A DNA stretch of 64,000 bases from assembly GCF_963678635.1 (NCBI RefSeq), contig NC_087064.1, positions 46,791,346 through 46,855,345 of the forward strand, written 5' to 3'. Made by a program: the position numbers and the translations under genes. Under the pieces are notes generated by a model. The model did not search any database and had not been told where the DNA came from. It saw only the letters and a list, made by a program, of their open reading frames with translations. Shown here in pieces: positions 1 to 9,934 of this stretch (positions within the stretch are counted from its first letter, which is position 1; every line of letters begins with the position of its first letter). The stretch is from Symsagittifera roscoffensis (lineage: Eukaryota; Xenacoelomorpha; Acoela; Convolutidae).

Positions 1-149
1 ATTTATCACAACCAAACATTTAGTTAAAAATCACAGATATAAAAAATACCAAAGGTTATATAAATTTTTGAAATCGTTTTTCATGACTATGGTACATATG
101 TATCTTGTAATATTTTTCTCAATAAAACCTTTTCTCTCTTAGTACTTAT

Positions 150-2450
150 TGAACCCATAAATCACAAGAACTTTTCCTCCGAACCGGACCACAAGATCTC
201 CTTGTTACACATCGTGGTTGTGAAGATCACCAAGAAAAAACAATACTTAAATACGCAATTAAGCAAGCCACACAATGTGAATTTGAACCACAAGATATTG
301 AATCAACAATTTTAGTTGCTACACTTTACTCCAAAGCCCGAGCCGCAAATCTAACAGGTTATAAAGTCACAGAAAAATTCTCTGAAAAGAAAGTACTTTG
401 TTCACGAGTTTCAAATCGAAACAAGAAAACCCTCAATCAGGAATCGTTTTTACCAAAATAACATAGAAAGAATATTACATCTAGACACCGAAGATTGTAA
501 AAATGAACTGAAACTTTCAAAAAAATTACAAATAAAGACGAAAATTGTAAATTAGTAAAGTTTTCCGAGACTCTGCAAACCAAGCACAACTCAAACACTA
601 CCAAGGTCATATCCAACTAGACAGCAATTTTCCTCATCATGACAAACATTCAATAAGACGTTCAATTTATGATTCACATGATACAAACTGAATACCTCAC
701 ATTGGAAAAAAAATCCAGCCACCGAAAAATAATTGTTTTTAGTTAAAAATTTTTGCTAAAAAAAAGTACAATTAAAACGAGATTTAAAAGACGATACTAC
801 AATTTATCTAGGAATTCGCTTACCTTGTAAAAAGATTAAGGATATTGCAATCTCACTACACGAAAGCAGGCAACCATAGTTTGGTTCTCTGAAGACACAT
901 GTACAACATTTCAAGTCATTAAAATCCACGCCAGAATGATAAAATTCCACAAAAATATTTCATAGAGCCCATACTCTTTTGAGAAAAATAAACCCAGACC
1001 AAATATGGTCAAACCCAAGTAAAAATAATACATGGTTTTGAAAATAAACTAACACGTTTTCAAATTTACTCTGAAACTGAAGTAGCAAGCAAATGCCCCA
1101 AACCACTTTTCCGAACACAGTATTCAGAAATTCTGCCCAAATACGAGAAAAATGTTGACATGAAAAGAGGCACACTAATTCTTAACATGGCCGACTCAAA
1201 CAGAAATAGAGAAGACGAAAAATCTTAAATCCCGGTTTACATCTTACATCACAACGATTTATGAAAATAATGGAAACAATGGAGGAAAAACTTGTCCCGA
1301 AAACCAGGACAGTACTAGATTACAAGAACTATCACTAAATAATAATTTAAATTTTGGTGCAATAAATTACAAAATTCACTTCGATTTGAAGCTATACTAC
1401 ACATTAGGCAGAATTTTTCAAGAAATATCACTCTGCGAACTAGAAACACTACATCATTTATGTGAACTAGAACGAAGACAAATACTACACTATCTGGCTT
1501 CTGCATTACGTACAACAACTTAAGCAGAATACCTCTTATCAGGCAACCGCTATAACTTCAAAGATTACGAAGCAAATTTCAATAATTTATGTTCTCGAAG
1601 ACAAAAGATGCAACCAACGCATACCTATTTTTCATAAAAACAAAGTAGATTCTGTAGATACCCAATCATACCGAACAAATTGTTGGGATACATATGTCTC
1701 ATGTGGATCTAAAAATAGCCACAATATCGTACAGCTTAACCCAAACGAAGATAAATTTTTTCTTCTGACTCCATACCGGGATTCAATGCCACCTCTAAAG
1801 AAATTCTCACCTGAAAGCATACGCGCAATAGCTCGCAACCAAAATATAGATCTACTTTCATTAAGCATATATTCCAAATCAAATTGACAACATCACATTT
1901 GAACAAAAACAGTTTCAAGAATTTCTCTCTAAAATGGATGCAATCCAAAGACAATCAATCGATCAAGTTCTACAAAAACTAGCTGAAACAGCAGGTTTTT
2001 CAGGCATCTACCGACAAGACCACAGTGGATAAAAAAAGACATTGAAGACCATAAATACCTAAATGAGGAAAAATATTGCCCAAAGGATATTTCACCAATC
2101 AATATTTTTAGTTTTTTAAATATCAAAACCGACTTCCTTTGCATTTCTAGGATGGCCCTACTATATCTTAGAAAGATCGAACTTATTAAACGGAATGTTT
2201 AATTTTGTAGCATTTGGATTTCTCCGCTCACTAACCAAAAGAATCTATACCGCATGCGCAAAACATACACAAGTCAATAGACAAGCTAGCGTAACACGAA
2301 ACTTATTCGCAGAAATTTTGAGAATCTTTTCATCTTCAATTCACAAAATTTTCTTGAGGCACAAATTAACGAATTCAATAAAAAAAACTGTCTAACAGTT
2401 TTTTTTTGTATTCGCCAAAAATCAAACTTATTTGATACTCCAAAAGACAA
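150..2450 (+). pseudogene. env-like third gene of an LTR retroelement, decayed
   Basis: Conceptual translation in shifting frames matches, segment by segment and in the same order, the env-like units on the minus strand at 12914-24110. The shared segments are a block near 180-460 ending in a K/R/N-rich stretch, a block near 600-700, and a block near 850-960 with the core FSEDTCTTFQV. A clean open stretch without a start codon runs about 1633-1887, stops with TGA at 1885-1887, and contains several Cys and Asn residues as in an ectodomain. Past about 1890 the frame is broken repeatedly. An env-like surface glycoprotein would be the third gene of a Ty3/gypsy-type element; the assignment rests on its position in the minus-strand copies and on family knowledge, not on a search. 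No gag or pol precedes it inside the window. Confidence 0.55.
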
Positions 2451-2781
2451 TACAAATACTACACATACAGCACCACACATATCAATAATTCCACAAGTTT
2501 ACAGAAAAACACTTTTGACCACCGAGTTGATATTACATACTAGTAACTAAAAACGTAGCCCTATATCTCATATAGCACTCCGAAAAACCACTTTTGACGA
2601 TACATACAAACAAATTGTTGAAAAACCGTAAAACTTAATTTTTCGTTTTCAAAACAATCACCTTTGTAGCCCACATTGAGTCGCCAAGATGGATCCCTCA
2701 ACCGTTTATTTTCCTATCCACCTAATCTCTAACGCCAGGATTACCCTCCTTACAGTTTCAGACCTCATCTCTTGCCCCACC

Positions 2782-3664
2782 CAATTTTCTTCTTAATTGC
2801 CACGCATGGACTCAGATGACTCAAACCAAACAGTTTTAAGACAATTACGAATTTTGTCCACTCAGAAGTTGAAACTACCGATGAATTCCTTGACTCCAAA
2901 CCCAGTCCCACTAATTCTTTCTTACCACGTTTTCAACCCATAGCCCTGTTAAAACCTTTTTTTCCCGCTTTCTCGCAGACTGATGCTACCTCTATAATTT
3001 CCCCTTTCTCAAGCAATGCACCCGATGTACGAAGCCTTATCAAAGATGACAGTAAAATATGTTGGTGGTAATAAGGGAGGAGGTAGGGGGTGTGCTTGGT
3101 GACCCTTACGTTTTAAAATAGGAAAAAGAGCATCCAGTCACCCACCTAGGTATTAAAATAGAGAAATATATTCACTATCTTAAAGCATGGTTAGATCGGG
3201 CGCTAAAAATTTTAGAAACTTACCATCTTACCATCTCAAACCGCTGGCAAATTCTATAACCTAATCTAATTTTTGGGAAATCTATTCTCTATCTTAATAC
3301 CTAGGTGGGTGACTGGATGCTTTTTCCCCCTTTTAAAACATAAGGGTCACCAAGCACACCCCTACCTCCTCACTGATCACCACCAACATATACTACTGTC
3401 ATCTTTGATAAGGCTTCGTTCATCGGGTGCATTGCTTGAGAAAGGGGAAATAATAGAGGTAGCATCAGTCTGCTAGAAAGCGGAAAAAAAAGTTTTAACA
3501 CGGTTATGGGTTGAAAACGTGGTAAGCAAGAATTAGTGGGACTGAGTTTGGAGTCAAGGAATTCATCGGTACTTTCAACTTCTGAGTGGTTAAAATTCGT
3601 AATTGTATTAAAACTGTTTGGTTTGAGTCATCTGAGTCCATGCGTGGCGATTAAGAAGAAAAAG
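2782..3664. repeat. fold-back structure A (inverted repeat with Polinton-terminus-like spacer)
   Basis: The left arm (about 2782-3165) and right arm (about 3288-3664) are reverse complements over roughly 380 bp with scattered differences. Examples are CACGCATGGACTCAGATGAC on the left against its complement near 3635-3655, and GTCACCCACCTAGGTATTAA near 3138 against its complement near 3295-3315. The spacer of about 120 bp contains TTAGATCGGGCGCTAAAAAT and CTTACCATCTCAAACC. The same spacer type occurs at 4430-4560 and, on the other strand, at 31680-31800 beside a Polinton polymerase, so I read it as a Polinton terminal sequence. Confidence 0.8.
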
Positions 3665-4191
3665 TTGAGAAACTGGAAATGGATACGGACTTTTTTTATC
3701 TAGCATTAGCCGAAGCGAGCTTGAAGGACTGTAGATTACCTAAGAAATTTCAATAGTGACAAATTCATCGAAATGACTGAGACGACTTTATAGCTGATGC
3801 AAAGAAAAGCTTTTTTTATCACATACAGGCTTCGCTGTTTCAAAAAGCATAATAAACGAGAACCTGGATTAATCAAAGACAAATTTTGTTGTACTTGAAT
3901 GTTGTGCTTGTGCAGCAAGACGTTTTGCTGCTATGACCGTAAGAATGAAAAATTCACATTAGTAGCAAGGACTCAAAAAAAGAACGCTAGAAGATACTGG
4001 GGTTAGGCCAATGTCTAAAGACAGACAAGTTCTTGATGAAGCTATCACATTAGTGTCAACGAATCGTCGATTCAAAACACCCAAACATTTAGTCGGAACA
4101 TATATACAAACTAAGAAAGGACTCAGTTACTTTTACCCGAAAAGAGAAATACTTTGTGATGGAATACATACTAAGCCATTGAACTTGTGAA
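3665..4191 (+). pseudogene. Polinton DNA polymerase B, C-terminal fragment (left arm of fold-back B)
   Basis: The reading begins EKLEMDTDFFYLALAEA at about 3667. This is polymerase B motif C (YxDTDS family); both aspartates are present at 3682-3684 and 3688-3690, but Phe replaces the usual Ser. Several frameshifts and stops follow. The end, with AIEL before the TGA at 4189-4191, matches the ...KPLNL end of the minus-strand polymerases at 4809 and 32034. Known family: protein-primed polB of Polinton/Maverick elements, which copies the element's linear DNA. Exonuclease and motifs A and B are absent, so it cannot be functional. Confidence 0.65.
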
Positions 4192-5335
4192 TGTGTTGTA
4201 TAGACTGTAGTAAAACTCAAAACAATGCAATGATTAAAAACATTCAAAAGTTTTTTCTTCTAATTTTACACTTCTAAATTAATAGTTTACAGTAATTAGT
4301 TTTTTTTCTGAAAATTTTATTTTTCTTTGAAATTTCCGTAGGTTTCAGTTTTTTCGTTCAATTTATATTCAAATGGTTCAGCACAATAAAAAAAATCTAT
4401 CTTATTATCTCGATTGATCTTTACTATTACATAGAGAAATCTATTCACTATCTTAAAGCATAGTTAGATCGGGCGCCAAAAACTTTAGAAATTTACCATC
4501 TTTCCATCTCAAACCGCTGGCAAATTCTATAACCTATCTTATTTATGAGAAATCTATTCTCTATGTAATAGTAAAGATCAATCGAGGTATTAATATTGAT
4601 TTTTAGTTTTGTTCTGAACCAATGGATTATAAATTGAAAGAAAAAAAACTCAAACCTACGGAAATTTTAAAGCAAAAAAAAATTTTCAAAAAAAAAAAAC
4701 TATTTACTGTAAACTGTTAATTTAGAAGTGAAAAATTAGAAGAAAAAAGTTTTGAAAAATTTTAATCATTGCATTGTTTTGAGTTTTACTACAGTCTATA
4801 CAACACATTTACAAGTTCAATGGCTTAGTATGTGTTCCATCACAAAGTATTTCCCTTTTCGGGTAAAAGTAACTGAGTCCTTTCTTAGTTTGTTCATATG
4901 TTCCGACTAAATGTTTGGGTGTTTTGAATCGACGATTCATTGACACTAATTTGATAGCTTCATCAAGAACTTCTCTGTCTTTAGACATTGGCCTAACCCC
5001 AGGATCTTCTAGCGTTCTTTTTTTGAGTCCTTGCTACTTAATGTGAATTTTTCACTCTTACTGTCATAGCAGCAATACGTCTTGCTGCCCAAGCACAACA
5101 TTCAAGTACAACAAAATTTTTCTTTGATTAATCCAGGTTCTCGTTTATCATGCTTTTTGAAACAGAGCAGCCTGTATCAGGTAAAAAATTTTTTCTTTGC
5201 ATCAGCTATAAAGTAGTCTCAGTCATTTCGATGAATTTGTGACCATTGAAATTTCTTAGGCAATCTACAATCCTTCAAGCTCGCTTCGGCTAATGCTAGA
5301 TAAAAAAAAAGTCCGTATCCATCTCCAGTTCCTCA
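3665..5335. repeat. fold-back structure B carrying two convergent polB 3' ends
   Basis: The left arm (about 3665-4430) and right arm (about 4560-5335) are reverse complements over about 770 bp. The spacer of about 130 bp is a second copy of the terminal module seen at 3166-3287. Each arm holds the last ~170 codons of a type-B DNA polymerase relic, read inward, so two polymerase tails face each other across a transposon terminus. The left arm meets fold-back A at about 3665. The right arm continues smoothly into upstream polymerase sequence, so the left arm is the duplicated one. Confidence 0.8.
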
Positions 5336-6535
5336 AAATTAATCTTATCACTCTAATTGTGGAAGAAATTGTAGTATAAATCCAACGTTCTAAGTTTGGC
5401 ATATTGAAGAAAAAAAGCCTAAAATTATTGGTTCTCTATGTTCAATGGTCGACTTCAAGCTCTACTTCACAACGTTCAATCTTTTTAGAAAAAATCTTCT
5501 TTTCGGCATTCTTTTCATGTATTCTCCAATATCGTTTCGGCAGATGTCATAACTTTTAAAAATTGGAAGAAAATTTTGAAGTGTGGACTTCAACTTGTCG
5601 GGAAGTATCGAATAATTTTGGAAATTGCCAAAAAGAGATCCGTTCTTTATTTGTTCAAATCAAGCATCAGTTGACATAATTCCTAACTAAAAAATTTGTT
5701 TCAAATTGCTCCCACCACTCACAATCCCACGTGTATTGAATAATGAAAAGATTTTTTTTCATATACTCTCGTATCAACTCATTGATTCCTCGCTTCATAT
5801 TTCCCTTTTCAATATCTTCATCCGACAGAGATGGACGGGTTTCTTGGCAGGAGCAGAAGTGATAGTAGCAGCCCTTAGCTTCAAATACTGTTTTACAATG
5901 ATCGCATTAGCCATCAACATGGAAACAATCAATTTTCTTATGCTTTCCGGTTGAGCGCTTAGGTTTTTCGTATGCCCACATTCTAGTCTCTTTTCTTGAT
6001 AGAAGGACATAACCATATTCTCAAAATTTCTTTTTCTGTTTTTTCTAGCCTTGAATTGTTCAGTTTTAGAGACGAAATCCCATAAAATGCGTTCGCCGTC
6101 TCCTGACACATTGAGAATGAATATAATTAGCTAGTATCAATTCCAACTATTGTTTTGCAAACTTTTGACAATTTATGAATACAAACTGGATCCCTTTCCC
6201 TTCCTCCTCCACAGTCTTGTTCAAGTCCGCTACAGAATTGCTGGGCTTCCGTTGTTGCGCTCCATGTTTTTTTCTGTTATGTTAGCGGAGAGAGTAAAAA
6301 CTCGGAACTTTCTTTTCACAAGACGACCAAACCGTTGCTTGTTTGGAAATTGATGGAGCATGCTTCATGGCCACGTGATAGTTCGTTTCCTGCTGATTGT
6401 AAATGAAATACCTACACTTAGGGCCATAAATAGCTCCTTTAGTACATCTTTTTCGATGTCGAGCTGCATGCACTATAGCTACATGTTTCCACAGTCTCCA
6501 CATTTCACTGTCTCGTTTCTATTCAGCGACGGCAC
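4809..6535 (-). pseudogene. Polinton DNA polymerase B, internally deleted
   Basis: Read on the minus strand it begins with Cys/His zinc-finger-like segments (about 6500-6285, including CSSCEKK). It jumps at about 6280-6110 directly to sequence just after polymerase motif A (about 6109-5800, with FENMVMSFYQ), continues brokenly through 5800-5340, shows motif C at about 5313-5335, and ends KPLNL with the stop at 4809-4811. The N-terminal domain, 3'-5' exonuclease and most of the thumb/TPR region are missing. A fuller relic of the same family lies at 32034-35100. Family role: replication of a Polinton. Stops and frameshifts throughout mark it as dead. Confidence 0.7.
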
Positions 6536-7012
6536 CTAAAAAAATTGGGAGGTTTAGTTAGTACCAAAATCAAAAAATAAATAGCTGGTACAAAAAGGGA
6601 AATTTGAAATGTCCCAACACTTTAATCAGTGACTTTATCTTACTTTGAACTTTTCGGGAAACACTTGTTTTCTTTTCAAGTACTTCTTATACAATGCTTA
6701 GAGCAATTGTTTTCAGCGTAAAAAAATCAGAATGAAATTAATTTATTTGCTGTCGCCTAGAGAAAAACAACCATACAAAAACGATTTCAACCAGTCAAAA
6801 TTGACCATAATTAAAACTGATTTAAAAATTGGTTTCTTTCATTATTTGAAAAAAGTCACATAGAAAACATTTTCCTCGAGTTACACTGCAAATAAAACAA
6901 AAAAAATCCCATTTGTTTTTCTAATTGGTTTTATAGACGTTGTTTTTCGTACTTTTTTCACAATTTTTTGGAAATTTTTGTTGTCCAAATTAGAGTTTTC
7001 CGACTAAGTAAA
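6536..7012. other. Polinton-flanking AT-rich DNA, no gene seen
   Basis: The stretch is AT-rich and lies just upstream of the polB relic; no open frame of interest was seen. It occupies the place of 35100-35740 in the second Polinton copy, but I do not see the TGACGTCA sites found there. Confidence 0.4.
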
Positions 7013-7071
7013 GGTCTGTTAAGACTTACTCAGTCTGTTAAGACTTACTCAATCTGTTAAACTTACTCAAT
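7013..7071. repeat. short tandem repeat, 19 bp unit, about three copies
   Basis: TCTGTTAAGACTTACTCAG is followed by TCTGTTAAGACTTACTCAA and a shortened TCTGTTAAACTTACTCAA. It is not present at the corresponding place in the second Polinton copy. Confidence 0.85.
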
Positions 7072-7099
7072 CAAAGAGTTTTGTTTTGATCCACATATT

Positions 7100-7327
7100 T
7101 TGTATCAAAGCTTCAAACTTACGGCTGAATTACATCTGACTAGAACAAAATTTTTATTTATTCTAGTAAGTTTGAAATTAATCAAAAAGTCGTACATTAC
7201 CATGTCAAAGACTCTTATCATCGCCTACTCGATGCCCAAATTCGTAAGAAGGTCCCCTGCAAAGTTTTATATTCCTTCATTTCCTTATAGATTTTCAAAA
7301 TTCAAAATCTTGCATAATCAGGCTTGA
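7100..7327 (+). other. short open frame divergent from polB, conserved in the second Polinton copy
   Basis: The frame of 75 codons opens without an ATG (TTG at 7100) and ends TGA at 7325-7327. It aligns without gaps over about 50 codons with the frame at 35742-36023. Shared words include YQS-K-TAELHL, KKSY, KTL and PKFV, and several differences fall at third codon positions (GAA/GAG, CAT/CAC, TTC/TTT). In both places it lies about 0.6 kb from the start of a polB relic and points away from it. I do not recognise the product. It may be a remnant of an undescribed Polinton gene or simply shared noncoding DNA; similarity continues past the stop to about 7570/36230. Confidence 0.35.
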
Positions 7328-7569
7328 AATCAGACTTCCAAAGATATCAGCAATATTTCTTACTTTTACAGCAAACAACTTATGGTATTTTTTTGTGCGA
7401 TTCTTTTTGTGTATACTTTTACTTATTTGGAAAATTTAAGTCCTTAAAGGGTTCTCTTATTGAATACAGTACCATAACATTAATGAACATTTTTTGATGT
7501 AACACGTTCCTAAAATGGACACGACTTTTTCAAATAGAATTGCCATAAAAGGAAGCTGAAATCTTGTTG

Positions 7570-9650
7570 TATACTGGTTTGCGAACATTGAAGTTTTATT
7601 CTGCGTTTACCTTTTATAGATGATGCTGTTGTGTCATCTATCATTCTGAAAACATCTTTAATTGTCTACTGAATCACCTTTGTCGTGGGTTAAATCTCGA
7701 AGATTTTGAAGTTCTTGCTTTGTTGTTGAGTCAGATTCCGAAACTGCGTTCCGTGTTCTGGAAACTTTTGACATAATTATTTGTTTCTGTATTGGGATTA
7801 CCGTCTTTTTTTTGCTTTATTTTGATCTGATGTATCCTATTATTTAATTATGCGGTGTAGTTATATGATCGTATCTTTGTCCTTTAATTCAACAATTGTG
7901 GAGTATAATTGTTTGTTTGTTTCCTAACTTATCTTTTGACAAAAATTATCTTGTGACATTGGTTAAAGTGATGGGTGCAAAATCCAAGGGTTAGGTTTTA
8001 TTTTTCCTGAACTGTAATTTCTTACATTTTTTGTGGGGATTTTTTAAACCTGGGGGCTAGATTGTCGTGTATATTGACTCGTTAGAATGGTTTCATACTT
8101 TCTCGAGTGGTTAAGTTTTATGAGAAAACTTACTTTTACTTGGGGTTTCGATTTGTGATCAAAGGTTGGGGGATAGTAAATCAATCCACAAAGTTCCAGT
8201 ATGATTAGAACTGAAATATTTTAAGTCTGACTAATTTTCAGATAATTTTAGCCTAGGTCTATTAAGAGGAGGGGCTCAAGTGAAGGATGAGTAACGGAAG
8301 TTCTTCACTGTTTATCTTAAATGAAATGGTTAGTTATTTGAAAATTTTCATATAGTTCTGGTACGTTTGTAAAGGTTGTAGAGTAAATCGATGGTCAAAG
8401 TCGTTGGACACCTGTTTTAAGAAGTGGGGGAACAAAATTGTTCTAATTGATTCAAGGAAAGCCTTGATGATCAAGAATCTGTTTTAATTTGATTTGAAAA
8501 TAAAGTTAAAATAAAGTTTTAAAGATCCAAAGATAGCCTTGCTGATCTGGCTTAAAAATTTTTTCTGGTTGAATTAAAACAAAGATCGGCCTTGACAAGA
8601 TTTAAATTGAAAATTAAAGATTTAAGGAAAGATTAGAGTGTGAAGTTTTGATTATATTAGCATTTTGAGTGATTATATGCTACGTTTTAGATGAAACAAA
8701 GAATCAAAATTAAAGATGACAGAAGTCCTTAATAAGCAAGGAAATTTTTAAATTTTTGATAAAAATAATTTAAGTTAAGGTAATAACCTTTTTTTATTCA
8801 GTTTGTTTCAATTTTACAATGATTTTTATTTTAATTCAGATTTTGTATAGTAAACGACTGATCTAAATTGGCTTGGTAATATACAACTACTAGTTACATA
8901 TCATTTAGAGATATTTATCTTGGAAATGAATTTTACTACTCCGAATAATTTATTTCATATTATTGAAAGAAAATGTACTGCATTGATAGTTTTGTAGAGA
9001 AATAATCGTTGCAGTCTGCTTTTTTGTTTCACGACGTAGAGACTTGGTCCGCTGTTTGGGTTTTGACCTGGTGTAAGCTTGAATATTCGTCGGTATTGAT
9101 TTGACTAAATGAGACGTGGAGGTCATTTTTTAAAACTTCTCAACGTTTTGTGGTTTGTTTTTTGATCTTAATTCGATTTTGTGTTTGCTAAATCTAAATA
9201 TGTAGGGCAATTTTATTCGAGAATTTCGGTCGCACCAGATGAGTTTATGTCCGGGCTGGCTCACTCATAGAGTAATTTCCGATAAGGTACACCGTCTGTT
9301 CGTCACGCTATTTTATTTTCGGCCGGATAGGTTCCTGCGACTTCTCATTTTGATACCAATTTTAATCTTACTCTTATATCTCAAAGTATCAATAGATCTA
9401 GTGTGTACTGGTGTTCGCGAAGCTACATATCAAGAACTGTTCTGAGGAAGAGCAACTATTTGCTAAATTAAATTTGTTTTGTTCTGGCTGAAACTATAAA
9501 TATTTTCGGCCTTAAAATTTATTGTTAAAGTTATTTATTGATCATGATTGGTTAGTTCTCAGTATTTTACAGAGATAGCTTATAAACAATATTATAGGAT
9601 AAAATAAAAACTTGTTTTGAACTGATTACAGTACAATGATAAACTTTTTG
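7570..9650 (-). mobile_element. LTR retroelement fragment: LTR plus 5' leader, minus orientation
   Basis: The sequence is the reverse complement of the plus-strand LTR/leader at about 51700-53500. For example, the GGCTCAAGTGAAGGATGAG and AGTTCTTCACTGTTTATCTT blocks at 8274-8320 match 52990-53030. The GGGTGCAAAATCC block near 7973-7985 matches the leader start near 53345. The LTR part is roughly 8000-9650 (about 1.6 kb); 7570-8000 is leader. The ends are approximate because I did not find clean TG...CA borders or a target-site duplication. Confidence 0.65.
9239..9445 (+). other. short frame antisense to the LTR, recurring in many copies
   Basis: The frame starts with ATG (MSLCPGWLTHRVISDK), is 68 codons long and contains a hydrophobic stretch LIPILILLLYL (about residues 40-50) that could span a membrane. 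The same frame, antisense to the retroelement, is open at 50210-50509 and 51893-52171 (minus strand). Its first ~16 codons, including the ATG, recur at 40764, 40909, 42284 and 43887, where it soon breaks. Comparing 9239 with 51893-52171 by eye, silent and replacement changes are about equally common, so selection is not evident. It could equally be a conserved LTR nucleotide element. Confidence 0.3.
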
Positions 9651-9697
9651 TTGATGAAAATTATGTTGATTATGAACCTTTCCGCTAGAAATTTACT

Positions 9698-9897
9698 NNN
9701 NNNNNNNNNNNNNNNNNNNNNNNNNNNNNNNNNNNNNNNNNNNNNNNNNNNNNNNNNNNNNNNNNNNNNNNNNNNNNNNNNNNNNNNNNNNNNNNNNNNN
9801 NNNNNNNNNNNNNNNNNNNNNNNNNNNNNNNNNNNNNNNNNNNNNNNNNNNNNNNNNNNNNNNNNNNNNNNNNNNNNNNNNNNNNNNNNNNNNNNNN
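9698..9897. other. assembly gap (200 N)
   Basis: This is a run of exactly 200 N, a conventional placeholder. It lies between the LTR fragment at 7570-9650 and the tandem units starting at 9935, so the true distance is unknown. Confidence 0.99.
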
Positions 9898-9934
9898 TTT
9901 TGTTTGAAAAATTTTTTAACGGTCGCAAAATATC

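Noticed and set aside
5795-6109. 104-codon minus frame as a separate gene
   Set aside because: The first part matches the polymerase B segment after motif A; it is a piece of that pseudogene in one frame.
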